From contig JACJYA010000016.1 in the NCBI GenBank assembly GCA_020636315.1, positions 62,001-126,000 on the forward strand: 64,000 bases of DNA, given 5' to 3'. The stretch comes from Lewinellaceae bacterium (GTDB lineage: Bacteria; Bacteroidota; Bacteroidia; Chitinophagales; Saprospiraceae). Made by a program: the position numbers and the translations under genes. Below are positions 44,178-52,079 of this stretch, one piece after another. The first letter of the stretch is position 1. Each line of letters opens with the position of its first letter. Below the pieces are notes generated by a model. The model was not told where the DNA came from, did no database searches, and was given only the letters and a program-made list of their open reading frames with translations.

Positions 44178-45599
44178 TCAGTCCAGGTAAATATCAAATT
44201 CAACTCTTCGGTTCTTTTCCCTTCCTGCCTGGTATTTATTGTTGGCAATAGGGCGGGTCTCGCCGTAGCCAACATAGCTCATACGGGCAGGAGCCACTCC
44301 CAGTGTAATGATATACTGATAACAGGCTTTGGCCCTGTTTTCCGAAAGGGCCTGGTTAAATTCGGCGCTTCCTACACTATCGGTGTGGCCACTTATGCGC
44401 AGTTTGTAATCCGGATAGCGCTTCAGAATATCGGCAACCTGTTTCAAAATCTGCAGAGACTCGGACTTCAGGTCTGCCCTGCCGGTTTCAAATTGAACAT
44501 TGTTCATGGCAAACGTCAGTACTTCCCGGTCTTCCTGGCGGATTACCGGACATCCCCGGTTGGACAATGGCCCGGCGGTATTGGGGCAGCGGTCATCCGG
44601 GTCGGCCAATCCGTCGGCATCTCTGTCCGGACAGCCGGCAAGCTTGAGTTCGCCGGCAATATCCGGGCAGCGGTCACTGTCGTCGGTAACCCCGTCGCCG
44701 TCTCTGTCGGGGCAACCGGCAAGGGCCAGAGGGCCGGGCCGGTCAGGACAGGCGTCGGCTTCATCCTCGATACCGTCCCCGTCGGCATCGCGAACGGGGC
44801 AACCGTTGAGTTCCGGATAACCGGCCTCGTCGGGGCAGTCATCTTCCCGGTCGGCGATGCCATCCCCATCCCGGTCCGGGCAACCCTGCAAAGCAGCCGG
44901 CCCGGCCTTATCCGGGCAGGCATCTTCGCCGTCGGGAACACCGTCCTTATCCGTGTCGGGGCAACCGTTGAGTTCTGCGGGCCCCGCCATCTGGGGGCAA
45001 AGGTCATTTTCATCGGGAATGCCGTCCTTATCAGCATCATTTTCAGAAGGCTCCTCTGCCTGTCCACCAATCAGGAACAGCAGCCCGGCGCCCACCTGAA
45101 GGTTATCTCTCAGGCTTTCAAGGCCCACGCGGTATTCCCCTTTCAGAGAAAGATAGGTTTGCCTGTAAATACGAAAATTGAGCCCAACGCCCAGAGGCAC
45201 GGAGAAATTGGCCGTTTCAAGGCCTTCCAGGTTCCCGCCAAACCCGGCAAAAAGATAAGGATAGAACAAGCTGGATGCTTTGCAATACTTCAGCTGAAGC
45301 AACAGGTCAAGGCTCATCACTCCTTCCTGCCGGCTGCCGCCCATCTCATCGGTAGGAAGTTCGGCGCTGTATAGTTTAAAAGGCACCCCCAGGCTCAGAG
45401 CGGGAGCAAGGTGGCGGATGTACTCAATTTCCATGCCGCTGCCCAACTGGTCAAAATCCCAGTTTTCAGTAACCGGGAACAGGTGGTTGGAAGCGGTGTA
45501 GCGCAGTGCAATGCCATTTTTAGCCAGCGAATGCTGGCCGCAGGCCTGCGGCAGACACCATCCGAGCAGGAAGCCCAGCAGAAGAAGGGGTTGTTTCAT
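44178..45599 (-). CDS. OmpA-family protein with thrombospondin type-3 repeats
   Basis: The 473-residue outer-membrane protein has a signal peptide (to about QACGQ, residue 21), an N-terminal beta-barrel domain (to about 205), six or seven calcium-binding type-3 repeats (about 210-370, units such as DRDGDGIADREDDCPDEAG) and a C-terminal OmpA peptidoglycan-binding domain (SGHTDSVG, NRAKACYQYI, NRRVEFDIY). It ties the outer membrane to the cell wall. The start is ATG 45599, giving a normal signal peptide, with a full promoter 38 bp upstream. The repeats are encoded by imperfect DNA repeats. Confidence 0.93.
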   Translation of the reverse strand: MKQPLLLLGFLLGWCLPQACGQHSLAKNGIALRYTASNHLFPVTENWDFDQLGSGMEIEYIRHLAPALSLGVPFKLYSAELPTDEMGGSRQEGVMSLDLLLQLKYCKASSLFYPYLFAGFGGNLEGLETANFSVPLGVGLNFRIYRQTYLSLKGEYRVGLESLRDNLQVGAGLLFLIGGQAEEPSENDADKDGIPDENDLCPQMAGPAELNGCPDTDKDGVPDGEDACPDKAGPAALQGCPDRDGDGIADREDDCPDEAGYPELNGCPVRDADGDGIEDEADACPDRPGPLALAGCPDRDGDGVTDDSDRCPDIAGELKLAGCPDRDADGLADPDDRCPNTAGPLSNRGCPVIRQEDREVLTFAMNNVQFETGRADLKSESLQILKQVADILKRYPDYKLRISGHTDSVGSAEFNQALSENRAKACYQYIITLGVAPARMSYVGYGETRPIANNKYQAGREKNRRVEFDIYLD

Positions 45600-45636
45600 A
45601 GTACGGTTGATATTGGTTAAGCGCCTTAGAGCTTTC

Positions 45637-45669
45637 CAAAAGTAAGAAAAATTGTGGTGCTGCTGCAAA
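45637..45669 (-). promoter_or_regulatory. Promoter of the OmpA gene (TTTG-N21-TACTTTTG)
   Basis: On the minus strand TTTG (45669-45666) and TACTTTTG (45644-45637) are 21 bp apart, a full match to the Bacteroidota consensus. The predicted leader is about 32 nt. Confidence 0.7.
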
Positions 45670-45729
45670 GGGGCCATATCATAATTGAAGGAGGAGGAAT
45701 AGAGCGGGAAGGAGGCGCCGGCTCCCACG

Positions 45730-45810
45730 TTATTCCCAGGGCAATCGCATTTAATGCAAATAATCAATTGCGGAAGGAAAAAATTTTAAATGCGATTGCC
45801 CTGGTTATTC
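45730..45810. mobile_element. 69-bp mini-MITE with 18-bp perfect inverted ends and TTATTC duplication
   Basis: CCAGGGCAATCGCATTTA (45736-45753) is repeated exactly inverted at 45787-45804. Both sides are flanked by TTATTC (45730-45735 and 45805-45810; the next base C also matches). The right copy of the duplication contains the nusB stop codon (TAA on the minus strand), so the element inserted at the very end of nusB. It could also act as the nusB transcript end. Confidence 0.7.
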
Positions 45811-46740
45811 CTGAAGGCCTCTACCCTTTTTCTGGATTTTTCCGTCCTTGTTGAGCTGCTTCATGAGGCGGTCGAGAATACCATTGATGAAGTCCTTACT
45901 TTTATCCGTACTGTAGAGTTTGGATATCTCCACAAATTCATTCAGCGTTACTTTGGTTGGAATGGTTGGGAAGTTCATCAATTCGCAAAGCGCCATCTTA
46001 AGCAGTATCATATCAATAACGGCAACGCGGTCGGCATCCCAGTTTCGAAGCGTGGGCTCAATGATGTTCAGCAGTTCTTCATCGTCTTCACAGACTTTTC
46101 GGAGCAGTTTTTCGCCAAAGTCTTCTGTCGTCTCGGCGGTAGGGCGATACTCCTCATAAAAATCATCCTCGGCAGGCAAGGCCTTGAGGGTCTTTTTTAT
46201 CGCACCTGCGACCAGGGACCTGTCATCCACCCAATTGGAATAGTGGTCTTCGACAAAATCGTCATAGGCTTCGTTGTTCAGCAGGTGCTTGTACAGCGAG
46301 AGCAATATCTCGCGATGGCTTTCCGGGTTATCGTCATTTTGCATGATGTAATCCCGGTATTCATCGGTTTTAGCGAATTCAGTGTAAAAAAGGCGGACAT
46401 TATCCGTATCGAAGCGGGGAGGAAGTTTGAATTTTTTAAAAAGGCGCTGCAATCCTTCGTTTTCACTCAAAGACTTCATGAGGCTGTTGTCAACCAGCTT
46501 GGCAGTAAATTGCTTATCTTCTTCCGTAGGCAGTAGTTTGGCCATCTTTTTGGCTGCATCCTGCCTGGCATATCCGGAAATACGCATCAGGCTCAGCAGG
46601 CTGAAGAGGTACAATTCAAAGGACTTATGCACGCTTGACCGGTAACGATTAATGACATCGTTCAAGCCCAGCTTGCTATCCCTGCTCATGGAATAAAGCA
46701 TCTGCATTACTTTAATGCGGACGTTCCTTCTACTCAGCAT
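45805..46740 (-). CDS. nusB: Transcription antitermination factor NusB, long form
   Basis: The 311-residue protein carries the NusB fold in its C-terminal half (about 170-295: WDADRVAVIDMILLKMALCE, IPTKVTLNEFVEISKLYST, KDFINGILDRLMKQ) and an N-terminal extension starting with the NusB-like MLSRRNVRIKVMQMLYSM. Long NusB of this length is normal in Bacteroidota. It joins NusE on rRNA leader transcripts to prevent early termination. ATG 46740 is chosen because it begins the conserved RRNVRIK block. The stop codon lies inside the duplicated site of a mini-MITE. A full promoter is present. Confidence 0.93.
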   Translation of the reverse strand: MLSRRNVRIKVMQMLYSMSRDSKLGLNDVINRYRSSVHKSFELYLFSLLSLMRISGYARQDAAKKMAKLLPTEEDKQFTAKLVDNSLMKSLSENEGLQRLFKKFKLPPRFDTDNVRLFYTEFAKTDEYRDYIMQNDDNPESHREILLSLYKHLLNNEAYDDFVEDHYSNWVDDRSLVAGAIKKTLKALPAEDDFYEEYRPTAETTEDFGEKLLRKVCEDDEELLNIIEPTLRNWDADRVAVIDMILLKMALCELMNFPTIPTKVTLNEFVEISKLYSTDKSKDFINGILDRLMKQLNKDGKIQKKGRGLQE

Positions 46741-46770
46741 GTTTTCAAAATTCCCTGTTATTACAGTTTG

Positions 46771-46801
46771 CAAATATAGCCCTTTCAGGGTGGTTTGCAA
46801 A
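46771..46801 (-). promoter_or_regulatory. Promoter of nusB (TTTG-N19-TATATTTG)
   Basis: On the minus strand TTTG (46801-46798) and TATATTTG (46778-46771) are 19 bp apart. The predicted leader is about 25 nt. Confidence 0.65.
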
Positions 46802-46835
46802 CCACATTGGCCAAAGCCTGAAAAAAAGGCCTCCT

Positions 46836-48455
46836 CTATTCCATATACTCTTTTTTTATCTCTTCAAATCCAGGCAATTGCTTATAATGCCATTTCTGGA
46901 TTATCCTGCCGTTCTTCAACAGCACAACTCCGGGGTTTGACCGCACAATGGTCTTCAGCAGGATGTCATCTGCAGTGTAAAAGGGATAATCATTGCCCGA
47001 GGCTTCCTGAAAACTCTCCAGCTTGTCTTTACCGGCAAAAGCCGTGAGTGCGAAGACATCATAGCCGGCACTCCGAGCCGCTTCGGCCAGTGGCTTCACT
47101 TTGGCCACCCAGGGAGTGAGGTAATTCTGGTTCCAGGTATAAACCTTCTTTTCCACCTGCTTTTTATCGACTCTGTCGATCCGGCGCACGGTTTTAATGG
47201 TGTCTTCCACAGCCAGCGTATCCAGGGTGTAGATGGTATCCGTCAGCAACTCTGTCCGGGTATCTTCACCGGCAACTTTCAGTTTATAAGCGATGACCAT
47301 GAAACTATAATCGGGGTTGGAAAGCAATTCTTCGCTAATGTCAGAACCTTTGGGGCCTACCGCCTCAAAATCGCTTACTTTACTGTGTTCGATCACCCGG
47401 CTGATGGTATCGCCTTCCAAACTTCCCCATTTTTCTTTGAGGTAGGCCACCAGCTCCTGCTCAAAGGGTTCTCCTTCAGCACTGGGAATAGTAAAACCCT
47501 CCGGAGCATCGGCGGAACGCACCAGCATGACTTTGGGCTGGCTCTGAACCTGCTCCAGTTCCCATTCCTCTTTTGGATAATCCTTATACTGGCGCAAATA
47601 TTCATTCAACGGCAACTGAACCGTTTCGCCGGAGGCCTTATTGGTCATCCGGTAGGCCTCCACCTCAACGTTGTTTTCCGCCAGGCTTTCCAGCGCCTTT
47701 TCCAAACGGATATTGCGGTCAACCTTAAAGGGCCGGAAATCGACGTGGGGCAGGTCCCACATATAGTTGGTAAAACAATAGAACGTAAGCGCCGCCGTAC
47801 TGATAAGGACAATGGCGGTCCGGCTCCCCGCCGCAAACAACTGGTGCATTTTTTTATGCGTGAACACAAAAAGGACGGAAGGGAAGAGCAGGAATATATC
47901 CTTGAAGAAAGAGGTCCGGGGTTTCAACTTGAGAAAATCTCCAAAACAACCGCAATCGGTTACCTTCATGTTGGTTTCCACATACGGCCCCCAATGGCCG
48001 AACTGGAAGAAGTTAACTCCTTCGGGAACATAGCCGGTCAGAAAGGTAAAACCGGTCAGAAAAGTAAAGAAAACCACGATCACCAGGAAGGCCCAGGCGG
48101 TGAACTTGCGGGCGGAGCCGATCAGCAGCATGATGCCCAGGACGATCTCCAGGACGATCATAAAAACAGAAAATGCTACACCATATTCGGCCAGCCAGGG
48201 AAACAAAGGAGACAAAAAGGAGAACCAGGTTCCGTTGAACGTCGCCTCGAATTCGGCAAAATACTGCTCCAGCTTATAGGCCGTACCCAAAGGGTCGATG
48301 GCCTTAACCCATCCTGAAAAGATGAATAGGGCGCCACAGAAATTCTGGAAATAGCTTACCAGCCAGTTGTTAATCCGCCGTGAGGTAAACCCGATGCCCA
48401 ATGTAAGCAGCAAGGCAATGATGGCAATCGAGATGACAAGCGTTCCAAGGGTCAT
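46836..48455 (-). CDS. BT_3928-type DoxX membrane protein with thioredoxin-like C-terminus
   Basis: The 539-residue protein has a DoxX-type membrane domain (about residues 1-235, six or seven helices) with a loop TDCGCFGDFL that bears a CxC pair, then a periplasmic region, and a thioredoxin-fold C-terminus (about 430-539) without a CxxC motif (YDVFALTAFAGKDK in its place). The family is known from Bacteroides (BT_3928) but its role is not established; a link to membrane redox or sulphur chemistry is possible. Its ATG overlaps the DUF1599 stop by 4 bp (ATGA), so the two are translationally coupled. Confidence 0.85.
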   Translation of the reverse strand: MTLGTLVISIAIIALLLTLGIGFTSRRINNWLVSYFQNFCGALFIFSGWVKAIDPLGTAYKLEQYFAEFEATFNGTWFSFLSPLFPWLAEYGVAFSVFMIVLEIVLGIMLLIGSARKFTAWAFLVIVVFFTFLTGFTFLTGYVPEGVNFFQFGHWGPYVETNMKVTDCGCFGDFLKLKPRTSFFKDIFLLFPSVLFVFTHKKMHQLFAAGSRTAIVLISTAALTFYCFTNYMWDLPHVDFRPFKVDRNIRLEKALESLAENNVEVEAYRMTNKASGETVQLPLNEYLRQYKDYPKEEWELEQVQSQPKVMLVRSADAPEGFTIPSAEGEPFEQELVAYLKEKWGSLEGDTISRVIEHSKVSDFEAVGPKGSDISEELLSNPDYSFMVIAYKLKVAGEDTRTELLTDTIYTLDTLAVEDTIKTVRRIDRVDKKQVEKKVYTWNQNYLTPWVAKVKPLAEAARSAGYDVFALTAFAGKDKLESFQEASGNDYPFYTADDILLKTIVRSNPGVVLLKNGRIIQKWHYKQLPGFEEIKKEYME

Positions 48456-49003
48456 ACGTTCTGTTTTTGTTCCTGTAGTTTGATCAACGCAAAAATAGCA
48501 TAGTTGATGATATCCTGGTAATTGGCATCCAGCCCTTCCGAAGCGATGGTCTTTCCCTCGTTCTCCTCAATCTGCTTGATGCGCAGCAACTTCATTAAAA
48601 TGAGGTCTGTCATTGAACTGATGCGCATATCCCTCCAGGCTTCTCCGTAATCGTGGTTCTTGGCTTCCAGAAGGGTTTTCGTTTCAACCACCTTCCCGTC
48701 AAAAAACCGCAGAGCCTCATCTGTATTAAGTTCAAGAGGAGCATCTTCAGGCAGTTCCAGTTGAATAAGCGCCATGAGGCTGTAGTTGACCAGTCCGATG
48801 AAATCCGATTCGATACTGTCGGCCACCTTTTGCCGGCCCTTCTCCTCAATGCTGCGAATGCGTTTGGCCTTGATGAAAAGCTGGTCGGTCAGGGAGGAGG
48901 GGCGCAGAATACGCCAGGCAGTGCCGTAATCCCGGGTTTTCTTCTCGAAAAGATCCCGGCACTTGCGAAGGATGTCATCAAATTGCTCGAGGGTGCGCTC
49001 CAC
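48452..49003 (-). CDS. DUF1599 protein, two-copy domain
   Basis: The protein consists of two copies of a domain of about 75 residues: CRDLFEKKTRDYGTAWRIL...IRSIEEKGRQKVADSI and TLLEAKNHDYGEAWRDM...IKQIEENEGKTIASEG. DUF1599 is a putative nucleotide-binding or modifying family of unknown role. I choose GTG 49003 as the start: it leaves the short N-terminus usual in the family, and a TATCTTTG promoter box lies at 49029-49022, downstream of the alternative GTG at 49060. It is the first gene of a coupled pair with the DoxX protein. Confidence 0.82.
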   Translation of the reverse strand: MERTLEQFDDILRKCRDLFEKKTRDYGTAWRILRPSSLTDQLFIKAKRIRSIEEKGRQKVADSIESDFIGLVNYSLMALIQLELPEDAPLELNTDEALRFFDGKVVETKTLLEAKNHDYGEAWRDMRISSMTDLILMKLLRIKQIEENEGKTIASEGLDANYQDIINYAIFALIKLQEQKQNV

Positions 49004-49021
49004 TTCAGCGTTATTTTTCCG

Positions 49022-49029
49022 CAAAGATA
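49022..49029 (-). promoter_or_regulatory. -7 box TATCTTTG before the DUF1599 gene
   Basis: A TAnnTTTG match; predicted start about 49016, 13 bp before GTG 49003. It lies inside the longer version of the ORF and so argues against that start. Confidence 0.45.
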
Positions 49030-49205
49030 ACAATTTCGGAATTCGGAGCCCCTTGGCCACATGCCGGCATTAAAATATTACCCGCCCGGAATTTCGTTTT
49101 TTTGCCGACAACAAATTGAGAAAAACAAGATACAAGCTCTGTTAATGGGCCTCAAAGCTTTGTTAACAAGATGCAAAATCCTCCTAAATTATTACTTTAG
49201 CTCTT

Positions 49206-49868
49206 ATGTCAGACATTAAAGACCGCTACCGGGCACTTGCCGGCCCTTCCACAGGAGAATTTCGGGACCGGGGCAGCAAATTCCTGGCCTATGCCTTCCC
49301 TGTCTATTCTGAAGAGGAGTGGCAGGCAAGGCTTGAGGAAGTTCGGAAAGAACACTCCAAGGCCAGGCATCACTGCTATGCTTACCGGCTGGGGCTCGAC
49401 GGCAACAACTTCCGGGCCAATGACGACGGGGAGCCCGGCGGCACCGCCGGCCGCCCTATTCTCGGGCAGATCGACAGTTTTGAGCTGGCAAATGTCATCG
49501 TTATAGTGGTGCGGTATTTCGGCGGAACCCTTCTGGGCACCTCCGGCCTGATAAATGCTTACAAGGAAAGCACAGCCGATGCGCTGAGCAAGGCCGAGAT
49601 CGTGGAGCGAACGGTCGAGGAAGTATATAGGGTCACTTTCGACTATGCCCTGATGGGCAACGTAATGAACAGTATCAAAAACCTGAGGCTGGAAATGGCG
49701 CGACAGGATTTCGGGGATACAGGGGTAGTCGAAGTAGCCATCCGACAGAGTGAAGCGGCTGAAAAAGTACGCAGCCTCAAAGCTGCAATAGCCGGCGTTT
49801 ACCTGGAAGAGGTAGATGAGAAGGAGGCGTTCGAAGGGTTTGAAGTGGATTATCTCTACACCCGGTAA
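49206..49868 (+). CDS. YigZ/IMPACT-family protein
   Basis: The 220-residue protein matches the YigZ (UPF0029) family: N-terminal block DRGSKFLAYAFPV, the signature HHCYAYRLG...DDGEPGGTAGRPIL and VRYFGGTLLGTSGLINAY, and a C-terminal ferredoxin-like DUF1949 domain (about 140-210). The eukaryotic relative IMPACT regulates translation; the bacterial role is not settled. A near-consensus TACTTTAG box at about 49192-49199 would place the transcript start almost at the ATG. Confidence 0.93.
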   Translation: MSDIKDRYRALAGPSTGEFRDRGSKFLAYAFPVYSEEEWQARLEEVRKEHSKARHHCYAYRLGLDGNNFRANDDGEPGGTAGRPILGQIDSFELANVIVIVVRYFGGTLLGTSGLINAYKESTADALSKAEIVERTVEEVYRVTFDYALMGNVMNSIKNLRLEMARQDFGDTGVVEVAIRQSEAAEKVRSLKAAIAGVYLEEVDEKEAFEGFEVDYLYTR

Positions 49869-49911
49869 AGCCGGAGCAAAAATTGTCCGGGTACTTATTT
49901 CTTCCAAACCC

Positions 49912-51798
49912 TTACAACAAATACCGCTGAAGGAACAGAATAACGGCCTTATTGTAATAATCCCGGTTGGGTTTCTTACGAAAACCATGGCCCTCATCCT
50001 TGGCCAGCAAATACCAGGCCTCTCCGCCATTATTCCGGATAGCGCGCAACATTTGTTCGGCCTCACTAACCGGCACCCTGGGATCGTTCATCCCCTGTAC
50101 GATCAGCATTGGGCGGGTGATCTTATGTGCGTTGGTCGTCGGAGAAATGCGCTCCAGATGCCGCCTCATGTGCGGGTCGCGCTCATCGCCGTACTCTACC
50201 CGGCGCAGGTTGCGGCGATAGGACTTGGTGTTCTCCAGAAAGGTCACAAAATTACTGATGCCGACAATATCGACTCCACAGCGCAGCCTGCCATTGTAAT
50301 GGGCCATAGAAGACAATACCATGTATCCTCCATAGGAACCTCCCATCACAGCTACCCGGGATTCATCGAGTTCCGGCTGTTCTTTTATCCAATCGAGCAA
50401 TTTACCAATATCCTTGACCGAATCTTCCCGCTTATAACCATTGTCCAGCTTCAGGAAATTTTTTCCATAGCCGGCAGAGCCCCTGACATTGGGGGCGATG
50501 ACTGCGATGCCAAGTTCCTTGAGATAATATTGGAAAATGGGAGAAAAGCCGGGGCGGTATTGGCTCTCCGGCCCTCCGTGTATGTATATTAAGGATGGAT
50601 ATGGCCCTTCACCGTCTTTGGGCTTAAAGTAAAAGGCGGGGATCCGCCGAGGTTGGCCATCCACCCGGTCAAACGATGGGAAGTGAACCAGTTCAGGTTT
50701 TATAAACTGGCAGGGGTCCAGGCCGCCCACTTCGCTGTAAGTCCAGCGGCAGGCTGTTGAATCCTGGAGGTTTACGACATATACATCCGCAGGGGCTTGC
50801 GGGGTATCGACGGTAATAGCCAGTTGTTTGCTATCCTGTCGCCAGCGCATCGAGCTGATTATGCCATCGGGAAGGCCGGTAAATGGTTTATAGGTTCCAC
50901 CTGCAACCTCCATAAAATACAATCGGGAGATCCCATTGTCGTTGAGCACAAAGGCGAGGAACCGGCCATCGGGAGAAAAACGCATGGCTTCCACCTCCCA
51001 GGGCAATTCTTCGGCCAGTATGTCCACCTCATCATCCGCAATCCGGTAACGGGCCAACTTCCGGCTTTCGGAGTATTCATCGGAGGAAAAAAAGATCTCC
51101 TCGCCGTCGATGCTCCAGAAACCGCCCCGGCAGGCGACATTGGGTTTGGCCAGAACAGGTTTCAGTTCTCCGGTGAAAATATCCAGCCGGTACAGGTGGC
51201 TTTCATTGATCGACCGGTAATTGATCACTGTGAGTTGCCGGCCACAGGGCGACCAGTCTATAGGATACCAATAGCCTTCATCCTCAAAAAGGAGGCGTTC
51301 TCCCGGAAGTTCTCCGAAGGAATACAGATAGATGCCGTGGTCCTTCTGATTGCCTTTGGTGCTGTTGTACGCAATAGCCGTGCCCTGGCGGTTCCAAAGC
51401 CCGCTCCCGTGTTTGGAAACTCCATCGGTGAGCATCTGGTAATGCCCGGTCTCGAGGTTGAAATAATACAACTGGTAATTTTCATTGCCCCCTGTATCCT
51501 TGGCAAAGAGAAAACCATTGGCTCCGGGAGCCGGGCAAACACTCGCGCTGAACACAGGCTCCGAAAAAAAAGTAGCCTGCTGCCGGGACGCGCCCGGGCT
51601 TTCAACTATATGCAACTGGGAAGATTCCCCGAAACGGGTACTGATCAGGAGCCCTTTACCCTTATTCAACCAATCGATCAGGTGGGCATCGCGGGTATTG
51701 TGATAATGAGTAAGCCTTTTGTTTAGGATCTCAGGTATTTCCGGAATATTTTCCAGTACGAGGTTACCAACTTCCCTTTTCTCAATCTGAGCAGTCAT
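49912..51798 (-). CDS. S9-family prolyl oligopeptidase-like peptidase
   Basis: The 628-residue protein has an N-terminal beta-propeller (TolB/WD40-like, about 1-370) and a C-terminal alpha/beta hydrolase with the catalytic Ser488 in GGSYGGYM, Asp in GMNDPRVPV and His in DEGHGF. It would trim oligopeptides, commonly acyl- or dipeptidyl-type. No signal peptide is evident from ATG 51798 (MTAQIEKREV), so it is probably cytoplasmic. Length is normal for S9C members. Confidence 0.92.
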   Translation of the reverse strand: MTAQIEKREVGNLVLENIPEIPEILNKRLTHYHNTRDAHLIDWLNKGKGLLISTRFGESSQLHIVESPGASRQQATFFSEPVFSASVCPAPGANGFLFAKDTGGNENYQLYYFNLETGHYQMLTDGVSKHGSGLWNRQGTAIAYNSTKGNQKDHGIYLYSFGELPGERLLFEDEGYWYPIDWSPCGRQLTVINYRSINESHLYRLDIFTGELKPVLAKPNVACRGGFWSIDGEEIFFSSDEYSESRKLARYRIADDEVDILAEELPWEVEAMRFSPDGRFLAFVLNDNGISRLYFMEVAGGTYKPFTGLPDGIISSMRWRQDSKQLAITVDTPQAPADVYVVNLQDSTACRWTYSEVGGLDPCQFIKPELVHFPSFDRVDGQPRRIPAFYFKPKDGEGPYPSLIYIHGGPESQYRPGFSPIFQYYLKELGIAVIAPNVRGSAGYGKNFLKLDNGYKREDSVKDIGKLLDWIKEQPELDESRVAVMGGSYGGYMVLSSMAHYNGRLRCGVDIVGISNFVTFLENTKSYRRNLRRVEYGDERDPHMRRHLERISPTTNAHKITRPMLIVQGMNDPRVPVSEAEQMLRAIRNNGGEAWYLLAKDEGHGFRKKPNRDYYNKAVILFLQRYLL

Positions 51799-52079
51799 AA
51801 TTCTTTTCGTTCGTAAAATCTCTAATCGAAAAAGCAAACGCTTTGTCCAGTTCAGATGGGATTATGGCAACAGGAAAAGATCTGTTGGGGCCGGTACTTT
51901 GGCCCAGTAGTTACCGGGGTAATTCCAAATATGGCCCCAAAACTAAAATATATTTGGTAATAAATATTATCCATTATCATGCCAAATTTTGGGGCGGCCC
52001 CTAAAAAAAGATGCCCCGAATATTAAAACGAGGCACAATATAATATTTTTCACATATTTTTTAAACTGGTTTACAACAT
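51799..52079. other. Intergenic region with GC-rich palindromes
   Basis: The 281-bp gap holds TTGGGGCC/GGCCCCAA (51885-51892, 51933-51940) enclosing CCGGTA/TACCGG (51891-51896, 51912-51917), and a second GGGGCGGCCCC palindrome near 51990. These may end or regulate transcripts of the flanking minus-strand genes. No ORF seen. Confidence 0.35.

Noticed and set aside
44560..45040. Regular DNA repeats considered as a CRISPR or satellite array
   Set aside because: The units encode thrombospondin type-3 repeats in frame, are imperfect, and have no unique spacers of constant length.
44385..45374. 329-codon plus-strand ORF rich in V, G and A inside the OmpA gene
   Set aside because: It is the reverse of the type-3 repeat region; its periodicity is produced by the real gene's repeats.
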